Shown here piece by piece: positions 22,755 through 34,646 of a stretch of DNA of 64,000 nucleotides (its first letter is position 1; each line of letters starts with the position of its first letter). The translations under genes were made by a program, and so were the position numbers. This DNA comes from Hemerocallis citrina. Its lineage: Eukaryota; Streptophyta; Magnoliopsida; Asparagales; Asphodelaceae. The notes beneath the pieces are model-generated. The model saw only the letters and a program-made list of their open reading frames with translations, did no database searches and had not been told where the DNA came from. The stretch is taken from contig CM030367.1 in the NCBI GenBank assembly GCA_017893485.1, positions 82,590,853-82,654,852 of the forward strand, given 5' to 3'.

Positions 22755-24065
22755 TGTTGACTCCTAGTTTGGTGTGCACAAAATGTGCTCACTCATACTA
22801 ATAAGTTTTAATTTAGTGTGTCAGATTTACAGGATCAAAGAATATCAAAAAGAGATCCAAGAGAGATTTACAAATATACTTACAAGGAAAGCAACAAAGA
22901 ATAATGGCAAACACAAGTAAAAGAGGAAGATATTCAAAAAGAATTCTTGATTAATTGGTCCACAAGCAAAAGAGAAAGATATCAAGATCTAATTTTTTTT
23001 TCTATTTTTGTGAGATTATAATTGTATAAGATTGATTAAAGAGTGATTAGTTTATGGTAAGAAAACAAGGTGGATTCGGAATAAACAACGCATGACCGGT
23101 CGACCGCACTTAGTGACCGGTCGACCGCATCGCAGTCGACCGCAACCATGAGTTGTTTGAGAAGCAGTTGACCTTTCACCTCTCTACTTTACGTCAGAGA
23201 GCTGAATGGTCGACCGCACCAATATGACGGTCGATCGCACATTGCGCTGTGTATATTCTTGGAAAGTATCGTTTCCATTTTTTGATTGATACACTTTCCC
23301 ATCTATTAATATCGACGAATCCACTGTGTCTTTCTCATCTAATTACTTCTGATAAAATTCTTAAAAACTAATCCTTCAGTAAATCAGTTCGAGTGTGAGC
23401 ATTTATTTGGTTGTATTCTTCAGTCAAGATCATTAACGATCTTGAGGTTTTCTTTTTATTTCTTTTCCACTTCGGTGAGATTGACGGGACTTGGATTAGA
23501 AGTCATGTGGGTGTAATAGGTCTCTCGGCCTGAATCTGAGAATCACTGTACAAGGGTTTTGAGTATAGTAGAACGCTTGTGGCGGAGAATTGCTACAAGT
23601 AGGTGGTGTGGACGTAGACCTGGGGGTCGAACCACGTTATATCGCTGCGTCATCTGTGTTTGCTTTTCTTATCACTCTTGCATTTACTTTACTTTATTTT
23701 AATTTTTAATTCCGCACGATCACCCTATTCACCCCCCTAAGGGTGATTTAAATCTTGAGGTTTTCTTTTTATTTCTTTTCCACTTCGGTGAGATTGACGG
23801 GACTTGGATTAGAAGTCATGTGGGTGTAATAGGTCTCTCGGCCTGAATATGAGAATCACTGTACAAGGGTTTTGAGTATAGTAGAACGCTTGTGGCAGAG
23901 AATTGCTACAAGTAGGTGGTGTGGACGTAGACCTGGGGGTCGAACCACGTTATATCATTGCGTCATCTGTGTTTGCTTTTCTTATCACTCTTGCATTTAC
24001 TTTACTTTATTTTAATTTTTAATTCTGCACGATCATCCTATTCACCCCCCTAAGGGTGATTTACA
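22755..24065 (+). repeat. Solo LTR G (copia-like ends)
   Basis: 1311 bp, TGTTGACTCC...GGGTGATTTACA, flanked by CCCTT (22750-22754) and CCCTT (24066-24070), a perfect duplication. The 3' part (TTCACCCCCCTAAGGGTG) resembles the U5 end of plant copia LTRs, so I call it a copia-type solo LTR. It carries five copies of (G/A)GTCGA(C/T)CGCA between 23099 and 23239, and a 313-bp tandem duplication at its 3' end. Confidence 0.82.
23439..24062 (+). repeat. 313-bp tandem duplication at the 3' end of LTR G
   Basis: ATCTTGAGGTTTTC starts at 23439 and again at 23752. The two units are almost identical through CCCCCCTAAGGGTGATTT. Confidence 0.95.
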
Positions 24066-25099
24066 CCCTTATCCCGCGAAGACCCATCTAAGTGTTTTTC
24101 GAATTAGTCAAGACCTCTTTCATCGAGTCAAGGAATAACTCATCAATTCTATTAGAGAGAACTAGGACTTGTTTGCTTGGACCGCTGCTAACATGTCTAG
24201 CATCTCAAAAGATCTAATCATGCCCCACCTAAGTGTCAACCCAGATGCCAAGTCGGTCGAACAGAAGCGCCACAAGTTTGACCCTGATATGCAACAAGCA
24301 GTCAAAGACGAGTCGATAAACTCCTAGCTTCTCATTTCATTCAGGAGGTTAGCTACTCTGAGTGGCTAGAAAATGTGGTCATGGTGAAGAAGACCAATGA
24401 CAAGTGCGGGATCTGCATCGACTTTATAGACTTGAACAAAGCTGCCATGAAGGATCCTTTTCCTCTTCCTAGCATTGATGCCCTTATTGATGCCATGTCC
24501 GGACATCAGCTCCTCAGCTTCATGATTGCCATTTCGGGATACAATCAAATCCAAATGTTCCCTCTGGACATCCTGAAGACATTCTTCATTACCGACCAGA
24601 GCCTTTACTGCTATCGGGTCATGCCCTTCAGGCTAAAGAATGCTTGTGCCACTTATCAATGATTGGTGAACAAAGTCTTCAAAGAATATATCGACTGAAA
24701 CATGGAATTCTATGTTGATGATAAGCTTGTGAAGAGTCTTTAGAAAAAAAGCCATGTGGCTAATCTCCAAGAGGCCTTTGACGTCATGCAGAAGCATAAC
24801 ATGAAACTGAACCCCCTCAAAGTGCACCTTCAGGGTCTCCTTGAGGAAATTCATGGGATTCATGATTAGCCAGAGAGGAAACAAGGCCAACCCAGAGAAG
24901 ATCTGAGCCATAATGGACATGTCCCTCCCATCTTGCATCAAAGAAATTCAAAAACTTAATGGGCACCTCATTGCCATCGGACATTTCTTCTCAAAGTCCG
25001 AAAAAAAAGTGTCTCCCTTATTTCAGGCCCTCTGAGGATCAAAGGGCTTCGAGTGGGGGGAAGCATAGCAAGAGGCATTTGAAAAACTGAAGGCATATC
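24066..25099 (+). pseudogene. Element A reverse transcriptase
   Basis: The linker (ENQDLFAWTAANM-like, CDVFAW motif family) lies at 24150-24220. The RT finger and palm are in the frame 24375-24662: DLNKAAMKDPFPLPSIDAL, SGYNQIQM and FRLKNACATYQ. The catalytic block YVDDKLVKS lies at 24711-24740, beyond a stop. The domain continues through NPLKVH to FEKLKAYL, where D1 interrupts it at 25100. Stops at 24659, 24699 and 24741 make it inactive. Confidence 0.87.
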
Positions 25100-25396
25100 T
25101 ATAACCCCTGTTTTCCATTTTCTGTATTTTTGGTTGTATTTTTCTTTTTGTGTATTTTATTCATATTGTATCTCTTTTTGGATCGTGTTTTGGATCTTCA
25201 TTTTCTATATATCCATTTATTTGTCTCCTTATCTGGTTTTCTTGATTCAATTGTCTTATATTATTTCATCTCTCTTTGATCAAGCAATTATTTTTAATTC
25301 CCATTATTATTGTTCCTGTCTTATTTTATTTATTCATTTTGTTCCTACTTTATTTTGGATCACCCTATATTCTATTTGGATTTTTTTTGTCATTAA

Positions 25397-25567
25397 ACCC
25401 TAAATAAAAACCATACCCAAACCCATTTGTTATCTTACCCAATTCCCTGTTGGATCTTTAAAATCCTATACCCGTTTAACCCTATACTCTACCCGTTACC
25501 CATTACACCCCTATACCCATCAGCCGTTCACCCCTAAACCCTAAAACCCTAACTATCAATATAAATA
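25397..25567 (+). promoter_or_regulatory. Telo-box cluster and TATA box of LTR D1
   Basis: AAACCCTAA, CCCTAAACCCTAAAACCC and related units end just before ATATAAATAAC at about 25559-25569. Confidence 0.6.
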
Positions 25568-25614
25568 ACCACCTGTGTATCTACCCTGTTCTTCACCACC
25601 TAAACCTAGTCGCT

Positions 25615-25938
25615 GTGCCGACCCCTGTCCTCAGCAGCCCCCTCTCCCGACCTCCTCTTCATCAATGTCCTCCGGCATCCTCTCCTTCGGTGCTCTCCCG
25701 ATCTCTCCCTTCTCCTCCTTCCAGTGCTTCGACAGCCAGTGCCCCCCCACCCCCCCTGATTGTGCCTCTCCTTGACAGTACCAGCCACAACACCGTCGAC
25801 CCCTGCCCTCTTCAGCCCAGATGCAGCCAGCAGCAACACCCCGAAAATGCACCCCCTGTGTTGTGTCCCTCTGTCGATGCAACTAGCAGCCAGTCGCGTC
25901 GCTCTCCTCCTTTCCTGCATTCTCCCGACGTCGACTAG
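25615..25938 (+). other. Pro/Ser-rich open frame in LTR D1
   Basis: A 107-codon frame about 50 bp past the TATA box, CT-rich, no domain; compare F and K. Confidence 0.25.
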
Positions 25939-27899
25939 CAGCCAGCACTGCTGGTTCCTCTGTTGCCCTCGCTCATGTGCGTGTGTTAGATCTCGTGAGT
26001 TCTGATCATGGTTCGTGGGTTCGTTCGTTCGTTGTGTTCATGCCAGGAATCCGTTCCCGTTATTCTTGCTCTTGCTTCACAGTTTTTGTCGTCGACTATA
26101 AGACAAGTAACTTGTATAATTTTTGTTTGCATATATAAGGACTAAATACCGCATGTAGTGTAGTTGTGTTCTAGAGATAATTCTTGTGCAAAACTCCTGT
26201 TATATCTTATCTCTATTATGTTGACCCGCCCGTAGTTATCTCGTTACACACGACATGAAATAACTTGGAGATGACCACTTCTTGATGTATACATGCATGT
26301 TGCTCATATGATGTATGCTTGATTGTGTTAGCCATAGTATAACTTGTTGTAGACTTGCTACATACCTTATACCATGTTGCTTGGACATCTAGTATACCTT
26401 ATTTCACGTTTTGTTGTGATTTGGATGTGTTTTATATAAACTAGTTGATTTTATGCATAAGAAGAATTTCTGTTTTTGCCGTTATCCCCTTTTTTATCAG
26501 TATTTTCGACCCTATTAAGGTTAGTATATGAAAATTATTTTTGAATATGAATTATAGAGAATTCTGTCGACTTTCCAGAATTTCTGACAGATCTCAATTT
26601 CAATTTATGAGTTGCAAGTTATGGCTATTTTACTGCAGATGTGTTTAAAATTGCAGATCCAGTTTTATATGAATTCTGTATGACTATTTATTTTTCTACT
26701 GATGTTAAAGATAATATTTTGATCCAATATTTTTTTGATTAAAACTAGACCTGATTTGGATTAACCCCTAATTTTTGTGGATTTAATTAATAACTTTATA
26801 CACTATTCAATACTAGCAAACAACTACTATACATGAAGAATTTTCATACTGTTCAGTAAGGAACCTTAATTTCAACCTAATTCTATTTGCTTTTATAAAA
26901 ACTTTATGAATATGAATTGTAGCCTATTGTATCTATTTTATCACTCTTTTGACGGATCTGGATTTTTATTTATATTTTGTGAGATATTGTTGTTTTAGTA
27001 CTGCTGTGTTTATGATTCCAGATTTACAAAACTGCTGTATCTTGCTGCTTTCTAATTTTAGTTAATTATACTATCTATGTTGGAAAATTATGAAACTTTA
27101 TTTTCTGTTACTAAACATACTACGGAATACCCCAGATTTTTTTTGGATTTAATCAGTAAGTTTTATGCTGTTTTCCTGTTGATGATTACAAACTTCTGAT
27201 TTCTGGCTGAACATGTTTTCTGGATACAAATCTATTTTGAATCTTATTTTTGTGAACTACCATATGACTTATATGTATTTGCTGGATTCGGCCGAGAGTC
27301 TATTTCCAGATTTTCTGACGGGTCCAGATTTGCACATTTGTAGCAACAGAAATTTCAGATTTAGTGCAGTACTGTCTTGCTATCCTGAACTAGAATTTTC
27401 GCTGTTAATCCTTTTATGTATTGTCTTGCACCTGTACATGTTTAACTTTCAATCTGAACCTGTTACCTGTTTATGACATGTTATTCTTGATCTGTTTTGT
27501 AACATATACATGTCTGTCTGATAATAATAACAAAATAGTCAAGCCGAGGTTAAGGGAAAGATCTAGTAGTGGATAATATGGAAATGTGTATTTGGAAGGG
27601 GGCCCGTGTTTCCCATAGGATTATCTGTTATCTGTTACGTGTTCATGACTACATGATACACGACTCTGTCTTTCAGATTACCTGACTGCACACTTCCCCA
27701 TAGGAAGGTGTACTCAGAAGAGACCCCGTAGGTTCTATATGTCAGTCTGAATCTGCATCTGATATTTGTCTGTCTTATACCTGAGTACACGGCCCTATAG
27801 AATCTCCTAAGAAATCTAAACGTAACTTGTTCGAATGTAGCAACCATGTGGTAAAAGTTTAGGACGCATGGAGTGCTACCTAGTTAGAATTAAATACAA

Positions 27900-28060
27900 G
27901 ACCTGTAATAACATGTCATCTATTACCTGTACCTGTTATCTGACATCTGTTACCTGTTTACCTGTATCTGTTATCTGACATCTTTTATCTGTATATCTGT
28001 CTACATAGCATCTGACATTTGACATCTGTTATATATCACCTATACATGTTAGCACACCAT
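27900..28060. repeat. Low-complexity TGTTACCTG / ATCTGTTATCTG repeat in D1
   Basis: Irregular short-period repeat at the same relative place as the TATCAAG zone of F, about 0.6-0.75 kb from the LTR 3' end. Confidence 0.75.
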
Positions 28061-28642
28061 GTTACTTGATTCTGTTTTCTGATTCATGTTAGACATTCTG
28101 TTCTGCTTTGTTATATCAATTCCATGCTATGTTTGTTTCTGTTGTTATTTTATATCTGTTTATTTTCCCTGTACTTGTGCCTGCACTACATGCAACCCGT
28201 AACGTGCATTGACAGGTGTTTGTTTTCTTTTTCCTCTTCTTGCAATTTATTAAATTGCAGATCTTGGTGATCAGCTGTCCGATGGAGTCGGTGATCTGAA
28301 ATTTTAGATACTGGATTTTTTGCTATTCTTATTATTTTCTGTTGCTTATTTTGAATAAATGTATCTGTTACTTGGATTATTTTGTATTGGGTAGTGTGAC
28401 CCGGAATTATTGATTTGTTCAGATCTGGTTTATTTGAGATTATTAAATTTTGTTTCAAGTAAATTTCTGTTGGTATATTGATTTATTTGTGCATACGTGG
28501 TCGAATTCTCTTGCTTCCCACTCCGATTATTCATGTGAAACGTTCTAAAGATCCTGACAGCTTATGGATGATGAAAATCATTCGCTAGACTTAGTCACGT
28601 ATCTGTATTCCGTATTCTCTTTTTGGGAAGCGGGGCGTGACA

Positions 28643-28694
28643 ATATCTTACCAACCCCCAATACTCAGCAAGCTAGAGCCGAGGGAAGTATTCT
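28643..28694 (+). pseudogene. Element A RT-RNase H linker fragment between D1 and D2
   Basis: 52 bp of pol between two solo LTRs. It reads as the PPIL/LSKLEP-like connection in a shifted frame and joins FEKLKAYL on the left with YLVTSD on the right once D1 and D2 are removed. Confidence 0.75.
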
Positions 28695-29974
28695 TGTAAC
28701 ACCCTACAAAATAGAGTTATTACAATTTTGCAGCACATGTGTTACACACATATATTTTTTATTTTCACGGAAAATATTCGTAACATATTTTTAATACAAA
28801 TATCCTACGTATTTTGTATTTCGATTGTTTATATATTTTCCATTCTCTCGAAATTCATTTTCTCATATTTTGAGTCGACTTAAATATATTTTTATTTATA
28901 CTTGCAATACATGCACTTTCAATTCACGTGTTGATTATATTTTTAATATATAAAATTTATGAAGTCATGTATATGTATATTTTCTTTTTTTTTCTTGCCC
29001 AATATGAATGCATAGTGAAAATTTTCTAGCTAAACTAACCTAGCTTAACCCATATTAAATTGAGTGGTACATGTGGCTTTTAATTAGCAAATTTATAAAC
29101 ATAACGCGTAATTCATGTGCACCAAAATTTACATCATGAACCTATGTATTTTCCTTACATGATTGACCGGCCATTTGTAAATAAATGAGAGGGAAGTAAA
29201 TTAATTAAGTTTAAATGTTTCAAAGTGATGGAGATTGTGGGGTGGTTATGAAAGAATCATGGGTAGTTTTATTAGTCCCCATCACTATCATGGTATATGT
29301 ACAGCCGGCCAAGTTCATAGGAAGAGTGTTATTTTTTTGCAATCAAAACATTTTTTGGGTTGGAGTGTTTTGGAAGGGGAGAAGGCTTGGAAAATTTGCT
29401 AGGAGCTTTCAATTGCAAGGAGTTATATTTAAGAGGTAGGTGTTTCCAACATTTCTAAATTTTGGTAGATTCTTCCTGGTTAGTTGTAAACATGTATGTG
29501 ATGATTAATTTTGATAAAAAATGCATGTATGTAGAAATTTCTTGAGACTGTGTTTAATCGATATAGTAGTAACTGTGTTTAAAATATGTGTAAAATTGTA
29601 GTTAAATTTCACGTATGAGAAAATTGTTATGTGATTGATCCCTATAATTGCTAGCTAGTGAATTGATTAATGTTCATATAATTTAATTCGCTATCATGGG
29701 TTTTAGAGCTTGGGTATGACATTTTATGGGTGAATTGTATGTTAAGTTTGATTTTGAGTAAATATAAATGGTTAAATGCATAAAATTCATGCTAAAATAT
29801 ATTAGTTTGTTTTGAGATATTCTCTGAAAATTTATTAAGAGTTTTTGTTCACTATGTAATGACTGTGATTTGATCGTAAGATCAAGTCGGCTAAACATTC
29901 CTTTTGGTTTGTGAAATGGAGAGTTTCACACTAGAACTCTTGCATTACTATTATAGATAGTGAGTCATGCTGGG

Positions 29975-30056
29975 CAGTCTGGCTAGTGCATATGGATTTG
30001 GGTGTTGGGCTCTGTATTTGGTTGCAGGTTCGAATCCTGTGGGGGGTTATTTTTCT
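29975..30056 (+). other. tRNA-like module 1 of LTR D2
   Basis: A-box-like TGGCTAGTGCATATGG at 29980, B box GGTTCGAATCC at 30027-30037, whose flanks form a five-pair T-arm (GCAGG / CCTGT with one wobble) around the loop TTCGAAT, and TTTTT 14 bases later. It lacks a clear acceptor stem, so it is not a tRNA gene. Confidence 0.7.
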
Positions 30057-30139
30057 TTCTGGTTATTTTGTTAATTAGAATTAATAGACAGAAACCTTTA
30101 CAACAGATAGTGGCATGATTTATGCAAGATTGTGAGGCT

Positions 30140-30212
30140 TGAGAGCCTGGTTAGTGGGTGCGGATTATAGCATTGAGCGCTCTTTAGTTCGAAACCCGAG
30201 GGGTTCATTTTG
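30140..30212 (+). other. tRNA-like module 2 of LTR D2
   Basis: A-box-like CTGGTTAGTGGG at 30147, B-box-like AGTTCGAAACC at 30186-30196, and TTTT about 10 bases later. Confidence 0.65.
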
Positions 30213-30966
30213 TTTTAAAAAAATTCTTTTTACTTTTATCTTTTTTTGGGGAAGGGTTTTAATCGAAACACAAATTAGTATGTTATTAATTAAATTTGTG
30301 ATGAATATATTTTAATTTAAAGCTTATTCTGGGACTAAATCAAATTACAAATTAGATTCAATTAAAAGGGAAAAGTTTTAATCAGTTTAATCTAGATTCA
30401 TTCTAGGATGTATATAATTTAAAATGAGTTCGGTTTGGTGTTAATTTTTAATTCGTTTGGAGAATGAACTAAGAATTTAAGAAGAAATATTGATTTAGGA
30501 AATTTGTACTAATGTTGGTCAAAGTCTTACTTAGATAAAGTTTCAATATTTTATTAAGGTAAAGTTTCATTGAAAATCCATTATAGTGGGAGAAGAGACT
30601 ATCTCATTATTTTGAGAACAGTTAATTAGAAAGGATCAATAAGACCACAAAATGAGTTATACAATAGAATGAGATTTTATGGAAGAGGTTAAGAATAACC
30701 TGAAAATGTATGAAAATGGGATAAGTGGATTCTAGAGGCTGAGCGAACCCAGGGTGTCGACAAATTTGTGATTATGAAAGTTTGAGAAGTGGCTAGTATG
30801 GGCTAATGTTCTCGTGTATTGATTTAAGTCCGGTAAGAGGAGAAGCTAGCTCTAGGTGATATTATTTATGTTGTAAATATAAGGTCAGACACTAGAAGAA
30901 GATATGATGGAAACAATGATGAACATGTCTGGTAAAGAGCTTGCTGTTCTTAGGGGTTTGGGACGG

Positions 30967-31215
30967 GACTGAGGATACGCCCGGTAAATTCACATGTGTG
31001 GGCTAGGGGTATGCTTGTTTTGTTTGCGAAAAGGCCAGTAAATCACTTTTGGTTCCTAGGAATGTTCAGGACTGATGATATGCCCGATAAATCCACGATG
31101 TGGGCTAGGGGTATGCCGGTTAGGTCCGTTCTTACAGGAGATCGACTTGCTGGGGTTCATGGCTGAGGATACACCCGGTAAATCCATGATTTGTGGGATT
31201 AGGGTATGCCGGCAT
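30967..31215 (+). repeat. Three tandem units of about 91-103 bp in D2
   Basis: GACTGAGGATACGCCCGGTA at 30967, with variants at 31070 and 31161, each followed by GGG(C)TAGGG(G)TATGC. Confidence 0.88.
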
Positions 31216-31756
31216 GGTCTAATACCCTGGGGGTGCGACTTACACGTGATTACATGTTGGAGTACAATCACTAGATTTTAGGTTTGCATAATGAGGGATC
31301 AGACCATATAATAAGAAGAATGCTAAGGGCTTGCCCTCGGACCTAATTTGTATGGGCGGCATAAGTATTTTAGTCATTAAGTTCATAGCATACACAGACA
31401 TGGTTAGGATAGTCACATTTTATTTTGTTTTGCATTCAAGTTTGTGATTTTTAAATTGAGGAATCGCTTTGTTATAGCATTGCATCAGTTGCATTCAACT
31501 GACATGCCTGTAGTTCTCAAGTTTTGCAGGACTCGGATTAGCGATCGGTGTGGGCTTGAGTTTGATGTCGAAGAATGTTGCAAGATTGAAGATTTTTGAT
31601 GATATAAGTTAGATTTTATATGTAATTTACGATGTGCATTGTAAAGAACTATTTTTGTATTGAAAGAGTTTTAAATTCCTTGTATTTTTGTACAAAATTG
31701 ACTTAAAGAACTTGTTGTGCTACAAATTACCTGTATTTGGAATTTGAGGCGTAACA

Positions 31757-31910
31757 ATTCTACTTCTATCTAGTTACCTCAGATTAGACCCCTAGTGCCG
31801 TCTTAGTAATGGAAGAAGACAAGGTCCAGAAACCAATATACTATGTGAGCAAGCTACTTCATGACGCCGAACTTTATTATTCCAAGATGGAGAAAATGGC
31901 CTATGTTATC
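31757..31910 (+). pseudogene. Element A RNase H, first part
   Basis: Reads YLVTSD, then out of frame the block KVQKPIYYVSKLLHDAELYY and MEKMAYVI, the first RNase H of plant gypsy elements (VQ.PIYYVSK.L..AE.RY...EK). Solo LTR E cuts it after MAYVI. Confidence 0.85.
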
Positions 31911-32476
31911 TGTAATGCCCCGAATTCCAAACACATGTAATTCGTAGCACAAACAGGATCTGTTACTTCAAATTCATACAAAAATACAAGGAATTTAAAA
32001 CTTTTTCATTTACAACATTGTTCTTTACATTAGAATAGCGGAAATAAATCAGTATAGTACATATATGACAATAAAGGCTCTTCAATCTTGTGACCTCTCT
32101 CACAGTGAATTCAAATCCATGCCAAGACCAATCCTGCAACTGGGAAACTGTGGGCACATCAGTTGCATACAACCGACGCAATGCTATAATACAATGATTC
32201 TTCTACTTTAGCAAACACAAACTTGAATGCAGAAAAACATAGAAAAGTGACTATCGTAATTATGTCAGTGTATGATATGACCTAATGCCTAATGCAGACA
32301 TTCACACTACGATGACACTAATGCATACTAGTTCGGATTCTATGCATCCCATATTACACAGGTCTGAGGGCAAGCCCTTATAGTACTCCTCTTTATGGGG
32401 TTCAATCCCTCGTTATGAAATTCTACTACGGTGATTAATGTAAGGTTTAGATTTCTTGTGAGTACGGATTCCAGTC

Positions 32477-32715
32477 CTGGAATTCACTGCCCGACTATAC
32501 AGAATCATCGTCGTGCAAACATCCCGCAAGTGCCGCTCTAGTGTTGGAGATCCGCCTCCTATCCGCCCAACTATTCATGATCCTGGAATCCACCACCCGA
32601 TCAATCATAATCTCGAATTTAATTAAGGCCCGTCTCGCTCTGCAAGCAACCACATCCCCGGAATCCACCGCCTGACTGGGTCTATAGTTCTGGAATCCAC
32701 CACCTGACTATGTAG
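32477..32715 (-). repeat. Four tandem units in LTR E
   Basis: CCTGGAATTCACTGCCCGAC and variants (TGGAATCCACCACCCGATC) at about 32477, 32582, 32658 and 32690. They lie at the same place in the LTR as the three units of D2 and contain the reverse complement of a similar CGGG..AAT..A core. Confidence 0.8.
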
Positions 32716-33424
32716 AAATGTTCCACTTACGTTTGTCCAGGTTTTATTACATCTTCCTTTCTAGTGCCTATCCTTAATTAAATTTTAGTTATCATAGTCT
32801 AGAACTAGCTTACCCTGCCGGACTTAAACTTGCTCAACAACATTTCAGGTCCATATTGACCATTTTACAAAATTTCATTTATCAAAATTGTCGGACATTC
32901 GGGCCTCGCTTAGCTCCTAGAACCGATCCATCTCAACATGGAGATCTTCTAGGTTAATCTTAACCTCTTTTATAATTAATTACAAATTTCATTCATTCAC
33001 ATACTCAATTCAGCTCTTATTCATTCCATCCAATCAGTCATCCTCATATAACTAGATAAAATCTTCCAAACTGTTAAAATAGGACTTCAAAATCCTCAAT
33101 TCAATGAACATCCTCCCTGTTATAATAATTCAATTCAAATTACCAAAATCTGTACTAAAAATTGTTCATTCTAACATCGAATTTAATCCAAAATATTTGT
33201 ACCAATTTCTATCAAATCTTAATTCTCCAATATACTAATATCCTTTAAAATCATCTCTATTCAAATCATTCAAATCCAATCACCAAATATGTGTTCAATC
33301 TTTTATCTAAGTGGGAAAATTAACCCAAAAATGTTTGTACAAATTACCATCAAAATGTTTCCCCAAAAAAATCAATTTATATTTCCAATATACTCAAAAA
33401 CAGTAAATACTACCAAATTCGAGC

Positions 33425-33485
33425 TCACCAAGGCTCAAACCTACAATCTAAAAGATCCTGAGCCACATGCACTAACCAATAATCC
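33425..33485 (-). other. tRNA-like module of LTR E
   Basis: The minus strand has TTGGTTAGTGC (33479-33469), then AGGTTTGAGCC (33442-33432) and a T-run further on. It lies about 1.52-1.57 kb from the LTR 3' end, close to where the second module sits in C and D2. The B box is weaker (TTTGA instead of TTCGA). Confidence 0.55.
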
Positions 33486-34638
33486 AAGACTATTTCTTCA
33501 TCAACTTCGATTCAAGGTAACAACATCTATATATAATCCACTATTTGAATGTTGAACTTGAAACATCAACCCAATGGTATTGTAAAAATCTTATAAATTC
33601 CAATACTACTTCAAATATAGATTTCTTAGTTTCATAGGAAACATAAATGAGTCTACTAAAATTTTGTAGTTAAGATCATTTAAATTCATCCTCAATTTCA
33701 TCGTCTAAATTCATTTGCAAAACAGTATGTTCAAAATCCGAAACTGCAGCTCATTCTACTTGAAAATTCTATACTTCATGAAACTTTGTGTTATTTAGAT
33801 CAAATTAAAGGTATATAAGTCTACTATAACTTTGTAGTTATAAGTTTCTCCAAAATATTGTGTCTATAACCTTGAATTCTTCGAAATCCATAGTCGTGTC
33901 AAAATGTTATACAGACTGCCACTGTTCAATCTTGTAAAATTCATTATAAATTCTATTCTTCATGAAAAATTGATTACTTAGACTCTAAATAAATTGTAAC
34001 GAGTCTACTTCAACTTCTTAGTTTTGGCCTTTCTCAAAATACTACATCTAAGATGCCGAAATGATCAAAATCCGAAATGTATACAAATTTTCTGCAACTA
34101 GCCAACTGCTAACCCGTCCTAAGCTTGGATTTTATTAAAATAGTAAAAGACATCCAAATATTATGAAATTTTAAGAAGATGTTCTTGACATATATGAGAT
34201 GCTCCTATAAAAGTTTTAGCTCTAGATTCCATCTTGTTTAATGGATATGATTTTCTGAAGTGCAACTAAAACTTAAAACAGAAACTTAAAAATGTCCCCA
34301 AATCAATCATATCATAATTTTACACATTTAATCAACAACACATAATCTAAACATGAAAACTCAATATATATAGACTACTATGCATCTAACAATTCACACA
34401 TATATATTATACAATCTAGCATTTTACTAATAAAAATATATCAAAAAGTTGGAGAAACACTGACCTAAAAAAGCTCCTAGTAGTTGAACCCCTTAGCAAA
34501 AGCTCCAAGAGACTCCACAAGCACAACCCGCAAGCCTATATGCCAACCCTGAAAGCCAAAAAAACAACAAGTTCCCATCTATTGAGTCTCTCTTTTGTTT
34601 GATTTATTTTTGTGTTCATTTGGGGTTAGGACGGGAGG

Positions 34639-34646
34639 TATTTATA
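34639..34646 (-). promoter_or_regulatory. TATA box of LTR E
   Basis: TATAAATA on the minus strand. About 140 bp upstream lie GCACGTGTGCACGT and related ACGT motifs (34780-34802). Confidence 0.65.

Larger units (their letters stand above)
25100..28642 (+). repeat. Solo LTR D1 (Tekay-like)
   Basis: 3543 bp. The 5' end reads TATAACCCCTG, a mutated TGTAAC, and the 3' end GAAGCGGGGCGTGACA. Flanks are ATATC (25095-25099) and ATATC (28643-28647). It shares its 3' end with F and K. It has telo-box repeats and TATAAATA near 25560, a CT-rich segment at 25600-25940, and a low-complexity (A)TCTGTTACCTG zone at 27900-28060. No coding domains. Confidence 0.9.
28695..31756 (+). repeat. Solo LTR D2 (Tekay-like)
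   Basis: 3062 bp, TGTAACACCC...GGCGTAACA, with ATTCT on both sides (28690-28694 and 31757-31761). It has two tRNA-like modules (29975-30060, 30140-30215), three tandem units at 30967-31215, and the GGGCTTGCCCTCGGACCTA block at 31328. It sits 52 bp of element A away from D1. Confidence 0.92.

Noticed and set aside
25397..25560. Interstitial telomere
   Set aside because: Units are degenerate, short and placed at the same LTR position as in F; promoter-associated telo-boxes fit better.
17922..28642. F and D1 as the two LTRs of one 10.7-kb element
   Set aside because: They are inverted to each other, and each has its own perfect but different target duplication (GATGT, ATATC).
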